Assembly (NCBI RefSeq): GCF_003574675.1
Contig: NZ_QOAZ01000007.1
Location: 62,001-126,000 of the forward strand
DNA length: 64,000 nucleotides
Direction of reading: 5' to 3'
From: Azohydromonas sediminis
GTDB taxonomy: Bacteria; Pseudomonadota; Gammaproteobacteria; Burkholderiales; Burkholderiaceae_C
The number at the start of each line of letters is the position of its first letter. Within the stretch, counting starts at the first letter, position 1. This document shows positions 46,347 through 59,105 of the stretch, piece after piece. The translations under genes were made by a program, and so were the position numbers. Below the pieces are notes generated by a model. The model saw nothing but the letters and a program-made list of their open reading frames with translations, was not told where the DNA came from and did not search any database.

Positions 46347-46352
46347 TACAAT
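46347..46352 (+). promoter_or_regulatory. -10 box of the 4.5S RNA gene
   Basis: TACAAT lies 7 bases before the predicted RNA 5' end at about 46360. A matching -35 was not clear. Confidence 0.5.
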
Positions 46353-46359
46353 CGCTGCC

Positions 46360-46454
46360 GACGGGCCTCCTCGCATGGAAGCGCGGCCAACCGGGTCAGG
46401 TGGGGAACCAAGCAGCCCTAACCGTTGCGACCAGTGCCGAGGGCAAGGCTCGTC
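46360..46454 (+). ncRNA. ffs: Signal recognition particle 4.5S RNA
   Basis: The segment contains GGTCAGGTGGGGAACCAAGC followed by AGCC, the conserved SRP core (GGUCAGG, GGAA tetraloop, AGCAGCC). The 5' end GACGGGCCT pairs with the 3' end AGGCTCGTC to close a stem about 95 bases long. The RNA binds Ffh and helps target membrane proteins. A TACAAT -10 box lies just upstream. No protein is encoded in the segment. The ends are estimated from pairing. Confidence 0.9.
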
Positions 46455-46508
46455 ACCCTCCCTCACCCTTCCCGTTCGGCTGCCGGCGCGCGGCGTGCGC
46501 GCGCGCGT

Positions 46509-48907
<2,399 letters not shown>

Positions 48908-48911
<4 letters not shown>

Positions 48912-50743
48912 GTCGAGGCCCCGGTGGCCGCCGACCAGGTGGCGGCGCCGTCGTCGTCGCTGCGCGCGTCGTCGTCGAGGTCGTCGTCGACATCGCTGTC
49001 GTACTGCGACGCCTGCAGCGCGGCCTGCAGGTCGCGCAGGTTCAGGCCCAGCACGCGCGCGTAGCGCTGCGCGACGCGCTCGAGCGCGGCGTGCTGCTCG
49101 CGCGCCGGCAGCGCGAGCGCGTCGATCGCCTCGTGCGCGGCGCTCGCGACGGCGCGCAGCACGTCGTCGTCGTGGTCGGGCTGGCGCACCGGCACCGTCG
49201 GCGGCAGGCGCCGCATCATGTGCAGCACCGCGTCGTCCATGCCCCAGTGGCGCGCGACGGCGGCCGCGAGCCCCTCGATGTCGCAGCCCAGCACCGCGTA
49301 GGCGGCCTGCTGTTCGTTCATGCCGGGCTCGCCGCGTTCTTCCGGCGACGCGGGCGGCAGCGGCTGCATCAGGCGGCGGATCTGCACGGCCTCGTCGGGG
49401 AAGTGGTACTGCACGACGAGCCGCCCCAGGTTCTGCAGCATCGTCACGAGGAACACGACCTCGGCGTCGTAGCCGGCCGGCCGCAGCGCCTGCGCGAGCC
49501 GCCCGGCGCGGCGCGTGCGCTCGATCAGTGCCGCGAGCTCGCGCGCGCCGGGCTCCGAAAGCGGTCCGGGCCACGCGCGCAGGCCGTTGGCGGCGCGGCG
49601 CACGCCCTCGAGGCCGACCATCGCGATCGCGCGGCGCACCGTCAGCACCGGGCCGTTGCCCGAGACCTGCGTGCCGCGCACCTGCGCGGTGTTGACGACG
49701 CGCAGCAGCTCGAACGACAGCGCGAGGTCGCGCAGCACGATCTGCGCGAGCTCGGCGGTGTGCTCGCGGTCGAGCAGCGCCAGGCGCGCCGCGCGCGCGG
49801 CACCGCCGGGCGTGGCCGGCAGCGCGCCGATCTGGCGCACGCGCTCGACGAGCAGCGCGTGCGCGCCGCCGGCCTGCGCGGTCTCGGCCTCGATCCAGCC
49901 GCGCAGCGCGCGCGCCAGCGTGCGCGCGTTGAGGTAGCGCTGGCGCGGCTGGCGGTCGGTCGCGCGGTTGACGATCGCGCGCAGCGGCTCGGGCACCGGG
50001 CGCGGGATCGAGAACGGCAGCCGCACGATGTCGCGCCCGTGCGGCGGCAGCCGCTCGATCACCGCAGCGACGTCGGGCTCGTCGAGCGCCGGGCGGCCGG
50101 CCAGCAGGTGGTGCAGCAGCACGCCGACGGCGAGCACGTCGCGCTGCGCGGCGTCGCGCCGTGCGCGCAGCTCGCCGGTGTCGACCGACAGCGCGCGCGC
50201 CGGTGCGCCGTCGGCCTGCGGCCCCGCGGGCGTCGCCGCAGGGGCCACTTCGAGACCGAGCAGCTTGACCGTGCCCGACTCGCCGAGCACCAGCATGTGC
50301 AGTTGCAGGTCGCCGTGCGCGACGCCGGCCTCGTGCGCGAACGCGAGCCCGTCGAGCGCACCGGCGATCCAGCCCGCGATGTCGAGCGTCGCCTCGGGCT
50401 CGGCGCCGAGCCGCTCGGCCAGCGTCTGGCCGGCGCGGCGGTCGTAGGCGGCATAGGGCCACTGCTCGTGCTCGCCGACCTCGGTCGCCGGCACGAGGTG
50501 CGGGTGGTCCAGCCGCGCCGCACGGCGTGCGGCCTGCAGCCACGCGGCGAGGTCGGCGGGCAGCAGCGCCTGGCGCGGCAGCGCGAGCATCGTCTCGATG
50601 CCGTTGAGCGGGTCGAACGCGAGCCACAGCATCGAGCGCGCGCTGCGGCCGAGCAGGCGGCGGATTTCGAAGCGCCCGAAGCGGCGCAGCGGCGCCGACG
50701 CGGCTCGCGCGGCAGCAGGCGGGGCAGGGTCGGAAACGGCCAT
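48908..50743 (-). CDS. Pseudokinase-HDOD protein
   Basis: The 611-residue protein has the same layout as its downstream neighbour but a degenerate kinase domain. The glycine loop is LGRSARSMLW, the VALK lysine is replaced (LALPRQ), HRD has become HGD in AHGDLQLHML, and DFG has become LGL (about 162-164). The HDOD domain follows (about 295-470). A short acidic tail (DSDVDDDLDDDARSDDD) ends the protein. It should bind without phosphorylating, perhaps as a regulatory partner of the active kinase. The two genes overlap by four bases and are surely coexpressed. Confidence 0.82.
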
Positions 50744-50855
50744 CGCAGGCGACAGGGTGACGCGCCCGATTGGACCCGCCGCGCTCGCCCGCCGAAGCGG
50801 CGAACAGCCGTGCGAACCCCACCCTGTTCGGTGCCGGCGCGCGGGCGGCCGCGGC

Positions 50856-53800
50856 TCAGATCTCGAGCACCTCGCCGCGGCCGGTGATGAACGCGGCGCG
50901 CACGCGCTCGCCGGGCTGCAGCGCCTGCACCGCGGCGCGGTAGCGCGCGAGCTGCGCGCGCAAGACCTCGACCTCGGCCGGCGCGTGCGCGAGCTTGTAG
51001 TCGAGCACCCACCACTCGGGCGCACCGTCGCCCTCGAGGCACACCAGGCGGTCGATGCGCGCGACGCCTTCGGCGTCGGCCACGGTCACTTCGTTGCCGG
51101 CCCAGCGCAGCCCGGGGGCGAAGAAGCGCGCCGCCTGCGCGCTGCCGAGCACGGCCTGCGCGCGCTCGCGCACCTCGTGCACCAAGGCCGGCGGCAACCC
51201 GAAGGCGCGCGCTGCCGCCTTGGCGGCAGCGCCGACGTCGAGGCCGGCTGCACCGGGCGCGGTGGCCCACTCGAGCAGCCGGTGCACCGCCTGGCCCAGC
51301 CGCGCCGCGACGTCGTCGGCGGCCGCGGGTGGCGGCTCGGGCGCCGGGGCGAGCACGGGCCGCGGCCGCAGCGAGACCTCGATGTCGCGCGCGGCCGCGG
51401 CCGCCGGCGCCGGCGCCGCGGCCAGCTCCAGCGGTGCCGCGAGCCCCTGCAGGCGCTGCCACCAGCTGCGCGGCGTGCCGCGGTGCGGTTCGGTGGCGCT
51501 GACGACGAGGCGCTCCTGCGCGCGCGTCAGCGCGACGTACAGCATGTTGAGCTCCTCGCGCTCGCGCTGTGCCTGCTCGGCCGCGAGCAGCTCGCGCAGC
51601 GACGGCGGGCAGCGCGCCTCGCTGGCGACGAAGGCGACGCGCCGCGGGTGCGCGACGTCGACGGGCCAGTCGACGAGCAGCGTCGCGGTGGGCGTGCGCT
51701 GCGCCTCGGGGTCGCCGTCGACGAGCACGACGACGCGCGCCTCGAGCCCCTTGGCGCCGTGCACCGTCAGCAGCTGCACCGCGTCGGGCTGCGCCTCGGC
51801 GGCGACCTTCAGCGCGCGCCGGCGCAGCGCGCGCACGAAGCGGTACGGCGTCGCGTAGCGGCCGCCGTCGAGCTCGAGCGCGAGCGCGAGCAGCGCGCGC
51901 ACCGCCTGCCGCGCCGCCGGCCAGCGCTCGGCGCCGACGCGCGCGGCCAGCCGCGGCCACAGCTCGCCGTCGGTGACGATGCGCTCGAGCAGGTCGTGCG
52001 GCGGCAGCACCGCGGCGGCGTCGGCCCACGCCGCGAGCAGCGCGCGCGCGCGCGCGAGCGCCGGCGTCGGCGCGCTCAGCGCCATCAGCGCGTCCCACCA
52101 CGTGCACGGCGCGGCGTCGCGCGCGGCTTGCGCGACGATCGCGAGCTCGTCGTCGCCGGCATCGAACAACGGGCTCTTGAGCGCATGCGCGAGCGACAGG
52201 TCGTGGCCCGGCGACGCGAGCACGTCCAGCACGGCGACCAAGTCGCGCGCCTCGGGCTGGTCCGCGAGCGCCGACTCCTCGGGCGCGGCGAACGGCACGT
52301 GCAGCGCCTGCAGCGCCGCCGCGGTGCGGCGCAGCGCATCGCGCTTGCGCGCGAGCACCTGGATCTCGCCGGGCGCGACGTCGCCGGCGACGAGCGCCTG
52401 CACCGCGAGCGCGACCTGGCGCGCCTCGCGCTCGCGCCGGTGCTCCTCGGCGTCGCGCCGCGGCACGTGCAGCGACGGCCGCCACGCGGTGGCCTCGGCG
52501 CGCGGCGGCGCGCCGCGGCCCGCCGGCGCCGCATCGTCGCGCGCGATGCGCTCGAGGCGGTGCAGCGCCACCGCCGCGGGGTCGCCGGCCACGTGCGTCG
52601 TGTGTTCGCGAAAGCCCGCGTACTCGCCGTCGTCGCGCGCCCGCGTGAACACGGCGTTGACGACGGCGAGCACCGCCGGGTGGTTGCGTCGCGTGTGGTC
52701 GCAGGCGAGCACGTCGCCGCCGAGCGCGTCGACGACGAAGTCGCGCGCGGCGGCGAACACGCGCGGCTCGGCGCGGCGGAAGCGGTAGATGCTCTGCTTC
52801 GGGTCGCCGACGATGAACACCGCGGGCGGTGCAGCACCGCCGCCGGCGCCGGCGTAGCCCTCGAGCCACGAACGCAGTGCGTGCCACTGCAGCGGCGAGG
52901 TGTCCTGGAACTCGTCGATCAGCAGGTGGCGCACGCGCGCGTCGAGCCGCTGCTGCACCCAGCCCGACAGCACCGGGTCGGCGAGCAGCCGCCGCGCGAC
53001 CAGCTCGAGGTCGGCCATGTCGACCAGCCCCTGACGGCGCTTGAGCGCCGCGTACTCGGCCAGCAGCACGCGCGTCAGGCGCGCCATCGCCTTGTGCTCG
53101 ACGTGCGCGTCGTGCTGCGCGACGGCCTGCGCGAGCGCCTCGAGGTCGTCGATCGCCGTGCGCAGCGCTGCACCGTCGCCGAGCTGCTTGCGCGGCTCGC
53201 CCTTGTCGGTGAAGAGGGCCCGGCGCAGGCCGTCGTACGTGGCCAGCGCATCGGGCTGCGCGAGCGCCCGTTCGATCGCCGCGGCGGCGTCGCGCGGCTT
53301 GGCCTTGCCCAGTGCTGCGAGCTCGCGCGCGAGCGCGAGCCAGCGCTCGCGCTCGGCCGGCGCCTGCAGCATCTGCGCCGGGTGGACGAGGCCGGCGAAG
53401 CGCGGCCACAGGGCGCCGGCCGGCGGCACCGCGTCGTCGAGCGTGCCGGCCTCGTCGGCGAGCTCGATCTCGATGCGCCGCTGCCATGCCGCTTCGAGCC
53501 AGTCGCGCACGGCGCCGCGGCCGCGGCGCGCGACGAGGTCGCGGTAGTCGTGGTGCAGCGCCGCGTCGGCGACCACGCGGGCGTGGAAACGCGCGAACAG
53601 CTCGCCGCGCAGGTCGTCGACCTCCTCGACGAGCGCCATCTGCGGCGCGAGGCCGAGCTCGCGCAGCAGGTCCAGCGGTGCGGCACGCAGCAGCTGCGCG
53701 AACCAGGCGTGGAAGGTGCGCACGTCGACGTCGCGCCCGCCGTCGAGCACGCGGTCGAGCAGCGTCGCGGCCTGCGGTGCCGCGGCGCGCGCCGCCGCCG

Positions 53801-54107
53801 GCGCCATGCCGCGCTCGACGAGCATCTGCACGCGCACGTCGTCGCCGGCGTCGGCGAGCTCGCGCAGCACGCCGTGCAGCCGCTCGCGCATCTCGCCGGC
53901 GGCCTTGCGCGTGAACGTGATCGCGAGGATCGCGTACGGTGGCGTGCCGTCGAGCAGCGCGCGCACGATGCGCGCGACCAGCATCCAGGTCTTGCCGGCG
54001 CCGGCGCAGGCCTCGACGACGACGCTGCGCCGCGGGTCGCAGGCCACGGCGTAGAACGTCTCGCGCGTGGCCGGCGCGCCGTTGCAGTGGTACGACGGTG
54101 CGGTCAT
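50856..54107 (-). CDS. UvrD-type helicase with C-terminal PD-(D/E)XK nuclease (AddA-like)
   Basis: The 1083-residue protein has Walker A EACAGAGKT (32-40) and ITFTRKAAGEMRERL, and the UvrD/AddA motifs LIDEFQDTSPLQW, VGDPKQSIYRFRRAEP and QLLTVHGAKGLEARVVVLVD. The C-terminal nuclease domain carries RIDRLVC and WWVLDYK. The family processes DNA double-strand ends in AddAB complexes. The second subunit gene is immediately upstream with ATGA overlap. RecBCD may also be present elsewhere in the genome. Confidence 0.87.
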   Translation of the reverse strand: MTAPSYHCNGAPATRETFYAVACDPRRSVVVEACAGAGKTWMLVARIVRALLDGTPPYAILAITFTRKAAGEMRERLHGVLRELADAGDDVRVQMLVERGMAPAAARAAAPQAATLLDRVLDGGRDVDVRTFHAWFAQLLRAAPLDLLRELGLAPQMALVEEVDDLRGELFARFHARVVADAALHHDYRDLVARRGRGAVRDWLEAAWQRRIEIELADEAGTLDDAVPPAGALWPRFAGLVHPAQMLQAPAERERWLALARELAALGKAKPRDAAAAIERALAQPDALATYDGLRRALFTDKGEPRKQLGDGAALRTAIDDLEALAQAVAQHDAHVEHKAMARLTRVLLAEYAALKRRQGLVDMADLELVARRLLADPVLSGWVQQRLDARVRHLLIDEFQDTSPLQWHALRSWLEGYAGAGGGAAPPAVFIVGDPKQSIYRFRRAEPRVFAAARDFVVDALGGDVLACDHTRRNHPAVLAVVNAVFTRARDDGEYAGFREHTTHVAGDPAAVALHRLERIARDDAAPAGRGAPPRAEATAWRPSLHVPRRDAEEHRREREARQVALAVQALVAGDVAPGEIQVLARKRDALRRTAAALQALHVPFAAPEESALADQPEARDLVAVLDVLASPGHDLSLAHALKSPLFDAGDDELAIVAQAARDAAPCTWWDALMALSAPTPALARARALLAAWADAAAVLPPHDLLERIVTDGELWPRLAARVGAERWPAARQAVRALLALALELDGGRYATPYRFVRALRRRALKVAAEAQPDAVQLLTVHGAKGLEARVVVLVDGDPEAQRTPTATLLVDWPVDVAHPRRVAFVASEARCPPSLRELLAAEQAQREREELNMLYVALTRAQERLVVSATEPHRGTPRSWWQRLQGLAAPLELAAAPAPAAAAARDIEVSLRPRPVLAPAPEPPPAAADDVAARLGQAVHRLLEWATAPGAAGLDVGAAAKAAARAFGLPPALVHEVRERAQAVLGSAQAARFFAPGLRWAGNEVTVADAEGVARIDRLVCLEGDGAPEWWVLDYKLAHAPAEVEVLRAQLARYRAAVQALQPGERVRAAFITGRGEVLEI

Positions 54108-56716
54108 GCAGCGCCCGCCGCGGCGCCGTCGTCGGCGCTCCAGTGGTCGCGCCGGCACAGCCCGCGCGCCTCGCAGTGCGTGCACACCGCGCCCTCGCCG
54201 AGCGCCGGCAAGCCGGCGCCGGCGGCGATCTCGCGCAGGTCGGCGGCCAGGCCGTCGATGAACCCTTGCGCCGTGGCGGCGACGTCGGGGTGCACGATCT
54301 CGACGGGCGCCTCGCGGTCGTCGAGCGCGAGGTACATCGCGTGCACCGCGCGCCCGGGCGGGCGCTCGCCGAGCAGCGCGGCATAGGTCGCGAGCTGCGT
54401 GTCCTCGAGCGGCTCGCGCACGGCGGTGCGCAGTGCGGCGGGCGAGCCCGTCTTGTAGTCGATCAGCGCGACGGCGCCGCCGGGCCCGTCGTCGATGCGG
54501 TCGATGCGCCCGCCCAGGCGCAGCGGCAGCCGCTCGTCGGCCGCGCGCTCGCGCTCGACCTCGCCGGCCTGCCAACGCCAGCCCTCGGCGTCGCGCCGGT
54601 GCAACCACTGCACATAGCGCGACGCGATCGCGTCGAATGCGGCGCGGTACGGCAGCAGCCGCGCGGCGTCGAGACCGAGCTCGTCGCCGGCGGCGTCGGC
54701 GGCCGACGCGAGCGCCGCGAGGTCGGTCGCGGTGTCGCGCGGTGCGCCGCGCTGCTGGTGGAACCGCAGCAAGACGGCGTGCAGCCAGGTGCCGTAGTCG
54801 CGCTTGTCGACTTCGGCATCGAGCTCGTCGGCCTCGCGCAGGCCCAGCCCGACGCGGGCGTGGAAGCGGTACGGGCAGTCGCGCAGCGCCTGCACCGCCG
54901 TCGCACTCAACCGCGACGGCAGCGGCCCCGGCCAGCGCGGCGCCGGGCGTGCCGGCGGCTGCGGCCGCACCGTCCTGTGCGTCAACCGCGGCGGCTGCTC
55001 CGGCGGCGCGGCGGTGCCAGCGTGCCGGCGCGCGCGCCACGCACGCTCGACGAGCGGGCTGGGCCCCAGCGGCTCGCCGGCGTCGCTGCGCCGGCGCAGC
55101 AGCACGACGCGCGGTGCGCGCAGCAGCTGCGCGAATGCGACGGCCTCGCGCTCGCGCCGCTGCGCGGCGGTCTCGAGGCCGAGTTCGGCCGCGACGGCAT
55201 CGCTCCACAGCGCGTCGGGCGCGACCGCAGCGCCGAGCCGCGAGCCGTCGCAGCCGGGGCAGACGGCGGCGCCGAACGGCCGCCACAGCGCGCGCGCCAG
55301 CGGCGTGATGACGACGTGCGGCTGCGCCGGCGCGGGCGGGCGGAACGTCGCGGCGTCGAGCGCCGCATCGACCCACGCGACGAAGCCGGCGCGGTCGAGC
55401 CGCGTCTCGCGGGCCACCGTGCGCCACGCGGCATCGGTGTCGTCGTCGCCGAGCCGCAGCGTCGCGGCGACTTGCTGCGCCGCGGGGTCGGCCGCCGGCG
55501 CGCCGAGCACGGTGGCCAGCGCGCGCAGCCAGTCGTGAAGCGGCTGGCGCCCGGGCGTCGACAGCGGCGCGAGCCGATGGCGCTGCGCGGCCCAGGCCGC
55601 GGCGAGGCCGGCGTCGAGCGTGCGGCCGCTGCGCCATGCCGACTCGATCGCCGTGACGGTGGCCACCGGCAGCGCCGCGTCGGCCTTCAGCGCATCGAGC
55701 CACGCGTCGGCATCGGCGTCGGGTGCGGCCGCGCGCAGCAGCGCCATCACGCGCGCGGCGGCGCGCGTCGTCGACAGCCGCCAGCCGGTCTCGTCGTGCA
55801 CGCGCAGGCCCGGCACGCGCTCGAGCATCGCGTGCACGCGGCGCACGAGCGCGCGGTCGAGCGCGACGAGCAGCACCGGCGTGGCGCCGTCCTGCACCGC
55901 CTGCAGCACTTCGGCGGCGGCCACCTCGGCCTCGTCCTCGAAGCCGTCGCACACCAGCCGCCGAGGCGGCGGCAGCGGCGCCGCGCGCGCGAAGCCGCTG
56001 GCGGCGTCGGCGGCCAGGCGCACGTCGACGACGGGGACGCCGGCGTGTGCGGCCAGCGACGACACCAGCGCATCGGCGCCGACGCCGGCCACCGTGACCC
56101 ACGCCGCAGGACGCGCGGCCCACAGGCGGTCGGTGGGCTGCACGTCGTCGAGCGCGGCCCACTCGACGGCCACGCGCGCGAGCAGGCGCTCGGTGCGCCC
56201 CGGCCCCTCGATCGGCGCGAGCAGCGCGCGTGCGCGCTGCCACCACGCCTGGCGCTGGCCGGGCGGCTGCGCCGCCACGGCGTGCATCAGCGCGTGCGCG
56301 GCATCGACGACGGCGTCGACGGCGTGGTCGAAGCCGCGCGGGTCGCGCCGCGCCCAGGCGGCGCTGCCGTCGCGTGCGCGCAGCAGCGCCGCGGCGACGA
56401 GGCGGTCGACCACGCGGTCGCCACTGGGCGCCTCGGGGACCCGCACCGGTGGCGGCCCGAGGGCGTCGGCCAGCGTGTGCGTCGTCTCGACGCGCGGCTG
56501 CCAGCCGCCCAGCGCGGCGAATGCGCCGCGCGCGACGGGCAGCAGCTCGGCGAAAGGCAGCAGCACGACGGCATCGGCGGGCGGCACCGCCGCGTCGTCG
56601 AGCGCGCGGCGCATGCGCCGCGCCCACGCGCGCCAGGCTTCGGCGTCGACGACGCCGTCGAGGAGATCGATCGCAGGCAAGGCAGGCGGGCCACGGACAC
56701 GCCGCACGGCGGCCAC
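54104..56716 (-). CDS. PD-(D/E)XK nuclease subunit (AddB-like)
   Basis: The 870-residue partner of the AddA-like helicase has a degenerate N-terminal helicase region and a C-terminal RecB-type nuclease with [20 protein letters not shown]. Cysteines in DCPYRFH and [10 protein letters not shown] can form the [4Fe-4S] staple of AddB. It and the AddA-like gene overlap by four bases. The gene is divergent from trxA. Confidence 0.85.
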   Translation of the reverse strand: MAAVRRVRGPPALPAIDLLDGVVDAEAWRAWARRMRRALDDAAVPPADAVVLLPFAELLPVARGAFAALGGWQPRVETTHTLADALGPPPVRVPEAPSGDRVVDRLVAAALLRARDGSAAWARRDPRGFDHAVDAVVDAAHALMHAVAAQPPGQRQAWWQRARALLAPIEGPGRTERLLARVAVEWAALDDVQPTDRLWAARPAAWVTVAGVGADALVSSLAAHAGVPVVDVRLAADAASGFARAAPLPPPRRLVCDGFEDEAEVAAAEVLQAVQDGATPVLLVALDRALVRRVHAMLERVPGLRVHDETGWRLSTTRAAARVMALLRAAAPDADADAWLDALKADAALPVATVTAIESAWRSGRTLDAGLAAAWAAQRHRLAPLSTPGRQPLHDWLRALATVLGAPAADPAAQQVAATLRLGDDDTDAAWRTVARETRLDRAGFVAWVDAALDAATFRPPAPAQPHVVITPLARALWRPFGAAVCPGCDGSRLGAAVAPDALWSDAVAAELGLETAAQRREREAVAFAQLLRAPRVVLLRRRSDAGEPLGPSPLVERAWRARRHAGTAAPPEQPPRLTHRTVRPQPPARPAPRWPGPLPSRLSATAVQALRDCPYRFHARVGLGLREADELDAEVDKRDYGTWLHAVLLRFHQQRGAPRDTATDLAALASAADAAGDELGLDAARLLPYRAAFDAIASRYVQWLHRRDAEGWRWQAGEVERERAADERLPLRLGGRIDRIDDGPGGAVALIDYKTGSPAALRTAVREPLEDTQLATYAALLGERPPGRAVHAMYLALDDREAPVEIVHPDVAATAQGFIDGLAADLREIAAGAGLPALGEGAVCTHCEARGLCRRDHWSADDGAAAGAA

Positions 56717-56840
56717 GGGGCACGGGGCTTTATGTCAGAATCATTGTGCCTTGGCGCACCTGAGCGGCTGCCCGTGGCGGCGCCTGCCAACCGGGCGCGA
56801 GCTGCGGCACCGACGTGCGAAGTGCCTGCGAGGACCGACG

Positions 56841-57170
56841 ATGAGCAGTGACCTGATCACCCACGTATCCGACGCGTCGTTCGAAGCCGACGTGCTGAAG
56901 TCCGACCGCCCGGTGCTGGTCGACTATTGGGCCGAGTGGTGCGGCCCGTGCAAGATGATCGCGCCGATCCTCGACGAGGTCTCGAAGGACTACGACGGCC
57001 GGCTGCGCGTCGCGAAGATGAACGTCGACGAGAACCGCGAGGTGCCGGCCAAGTTCGGCATCCGCGGCATCCCGACGCTGATGCTGTTCAAGAACGGCCA
57101 GCTCGCGGCGACCAAGGTCGGTGCGATGTCGAAGGCGCAGTTGACCGCCTTCATCGACGGCCACCTATAA
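56841..57170 (+). CDS. trxA: Thioredoxin
   Basis: The 109-residue protein has the active site [13 protein letters not shown] and the cis-proline loop [10 protein letters not shown]. It is a general disulfide reductant of the cytoplasm. The last codon and stop lie inside a TATAAT that may be the -10 of rho. Confidence 0.97.
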   Translation: MSSDLITHVSDASFEADVLKSDRPVLVDYWAEWCGPCKMIAPILDEVSKDYDGRLRVAKMNVDENREVPAKFGIRGIPTLMLFKNGQLAATKVGAMSKAQLTAFIDGHL

Positions 57171-57171
57171 T
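57141..57171 (+). promoter_or_regulatory. Candidate promoter of rho inside the end of trxA
   Basis: TTGACC at 57141-57146 and TATAAT at 57166-57171 are 19 bases apart, slightly longer than the usual spacing. It would give a leader of about 215 bases before the rho ATG at 57395. Such long leaders are typical of autogenously regulated rho genes. Confidence 0.5.
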
Positions 57172-57394
57172 TCTTCGATCGTCGGCGGCCGCTGCCCGAG
57201 GCAGCGCGCGGCCGGCGACGCCACGCTTCAGATCCCACGCACCGGTATCAGCGGCCGGACGCTGCGGGACTCGACGAAGCACCTCATCCTCAACGCCTTG
57301 CCGACGGCCTTGCGGGCCGGCCGTGGCCCCGACGGGCCGCGGCGGGGTCGGCCTGCGAATGGCCCGCCCTCTTCCCCACGAAGGGAATGCCTCC
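57172..57394 (+). promoter_or_regulatory. Untranslated leader of rho
   Basis: No reading frame of interest is seen in these 223 bases. The stretch is cytosine-rich and contains hairpins such as CGCTGCC/GGCAGCG near 57190-57206. Rho attenuates its own message in other bacteria through the leader; that is inferred, not shown. Confidence 0.45.
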
Positions 57395-58660
57395 ATGCAT
57401 CTGTCCGAACTGAAGACCATGCACGTGTCGAAGCTCATCGAGATGGGCGAGGCACTGGAGATCGAGAACGTCGCGCGCCTGCGCAAGCAGGAGCTGATGT
57501 TCGCGATCATGAAGAAGCGCGCGAAGGCGGGCGAGCAGGTCTTCGGCGACGGCGTGCTCGAGGTGCTGCCCGACGGCTTCGGCTTCCTGCGCTCGATCGA
57601 CACCAGCTACATGGCGTCGACCGACGACATCTACCTGTCGCCCTCGCAGATCCGCCGCTTCAACCTGCACACCGGCGACATGATCGAAGGCGAGGTGCGG
57701 GTGCCGAAGGACGGCGAGCGCTACTTCGCGCTCGTCAAGGTCGACCGCGTCAACGGCCTGACCCCGGAGGAGAACAAGCACAAGATCATGTTCGAGAACT
57801 TGACGCCGCTGTTCCCGAAGGAACAGTTCAAGCTCGAACGCGACAACCTCAAGACCGACGAGAACATCACCAGCCGCATCATCGACCTGATCGCGCCGAT
57901 CGGCAAAGGCCAGCGCGCGCTGCTCGTCGCGCAGCCCAAGACGGGCAAGACGATGATGATGCAGCACATCGCGCACGCGCTGATGGCGAACTACCCGCAG
58001 GTGCACCTGATCGTGCTGCTCGTCGACGAGCGGCCCGAGGAAGTCACCGAGATGCAGCGCACCGTGCGCGGCGAAGTCATCAGCTCGACCTTCGACGAGC
58101 CGGCGGCGCGTCACGTGCAGGTCGCCGAGATGGTGATCGAGCGCGCCAAGCGGCTCGTCGAGCTGAAAAAGGACGTCGTGATCCTGCTCGACTCGATCAC
58201 GCGCCTGGCACGCGCCTACAACAACGTGCTGCCGTCGTCGGGCAAGGTGCTCACCGGCGGCGTCGACGCCAACGCGCTGCAGCGCCCGAAGCGCTTCTTC
58301 GGCGCGGCGCGTAACGTCGAGGAAGGCGGTAGCCTGACGATCATCGGCACTGCGCTGATCGACACCGGCAGCCGCATGGACGAGGTGATCTACGAGGAGT
58401 TCAAGGGCACCGGCAACTGCGAGATCCACCTCGACCGCCGCATGGCCGAGAAGCGCGTCTACCCGTCGATCCTGATCAACAAGTCGGGCACGCGCCGCGA
58501 GGAGCTGCTGCTCAAGCCCGAGATCCTGCAGAAGACGTGGATCCTGCGCAAGCTCCTGTACAACATGGACGAGATCGAGGCGATGGAGTTCGTGCTCGAC
58601 AAGATGAAGCAGAGCAAGAGCAACCTCGACTTCTTCGACATGATGCGAAGGGGTGGGTGA
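57395..58660 (+). CDS. rho: Transcription termination factor Rho
   Basis: The 421-residue hexameric helicase has an N-terminal RNA-binding domain with DGFGFLRS, Walker A in [10 protein letters not shown], and [16 protein letters not shown]. It ends at the usual length. It terminates transcription at Rho-dependent sites. Confidence 0.97.
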   Translation: MHLSELKTMHVSKLIEMGEALEIENVARLRKQELMFAIMKKRAKAGEQVFGDGVLEVLPDGFGFLRSIDTSYMASTDDIYLSPSQIRRFNLHTGDMIEGEVRVPKDGERYFALVKVDRVNGLTPEENKHKIMFENLTPLFPKEQFKLERDNLKTDENITSRIIDLIAPIGKGQRALLVAQPKTGKTMMMQHIAHALMANYPQVHLIVLLVDERPEEVTEMQRTVRGEVISSTFDEPAARHVQVAEMVIERAKRLVELKKDVVILLDSITRLARAYNNVLPSSGKVLTGGVDANALQRPKRFFGAARNVEEGGSLTIIGTALIDTGSRMDEVIYEEFKGTGNCEIHLDRRMAEKRVYPSILINKSGTRREELLLKPEILQKTWILRKLLYNMDEIEAMEFVLDKMKQSKSNLDFFDMMRRGG

Positions 58661-58666
58661 GGCTCC

Positions 58667-58672
58667 TATAAT
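58667..58672 (+). promoter_or_regulatory. -10 box of rpmE2
   Basis: A perfect TATAAT begins 7 bases after the rho stop codon. The start of transcription would be near 58679, giving a leader of about 69 bases to the ATG at 58748. No clear -35 was seen. Confidence 0.5.
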
Positions 58673-58747
58673 TCGCGGTTTTCCGCACGCGGCAAGTGCG
58701 TCGAATGGGTCGACGTGGCTGTCGCACACGACGCGACGAGGCTACCG

Positions 58748-59002
58748 ATGAAAGAAGGCATCCACCCGAACTACCGCGAGGTCTGCTTCCTCGACCTGTC
58801 CAACGGCTTCAAGTTCGTCACGCGCTCGTGCGCGCCGACGAAGGAGACGATCACGATGGACGACGGGCGCGAGCTGCCGCTGATCAAGCTCGAGACGACG
58901 AGCGAGTCGCATCCGTTCTACACCGGCACGCAGAAGAGCGTCGATAACCTCGGCGGGCGGGTCGAGAAGTTCCGCAACAAGTTCGCGCACCTCAAGAAGT
59001 GA
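58748..59002 (+). CDS. rpmE2: Ribosomal protein L31 type B
   Basis: The 84-residue protein starts [20 protein letters not shown] and contains [20 protein letters not shown], typical of L31 type B. It lacks the full zinc-binding cysteine set of type A (only two cysteines), as expected of the zinc-independent form. Downstream is an intrinsic terminator. Confidence 0.95.
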   Translation: MKEGIHPNYREVCFLDLSNGFKFVTRSCAPTKETITMDDGRELPLIKLETTSESHPFYTGTQKSVDNLGGRVEKFRNKFAHLKK

Positions 59003-59031
59003 GACGCGCCCGGCGCGTGGCGCGCGACGAC

Positions 59032-59060
59032 GGGGCAGCCACGGCTGCCCCTTGTTCTTT
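59032..59060 (+). terminator. Intrinsic terminator of rpmE2
   Basis: GGGGCAGC pairs with GCTGCCCC around a CACG loop and is followed by TTGTTCTTT. Confidence 0.88.
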
Positions 59061-59105
59061 GGGCGCCGTCTGGCCGCAGGCCATGCGCGGCGGCATCATC
59101 ACCTG

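Noticed and set aside
50598-54386. A 1262-codon open frame on the plus strand
   Set aside because: It runs opposite the AddA-like helicase and pseudokinase genes, which have clear motifs; the antisense translation has no domain.
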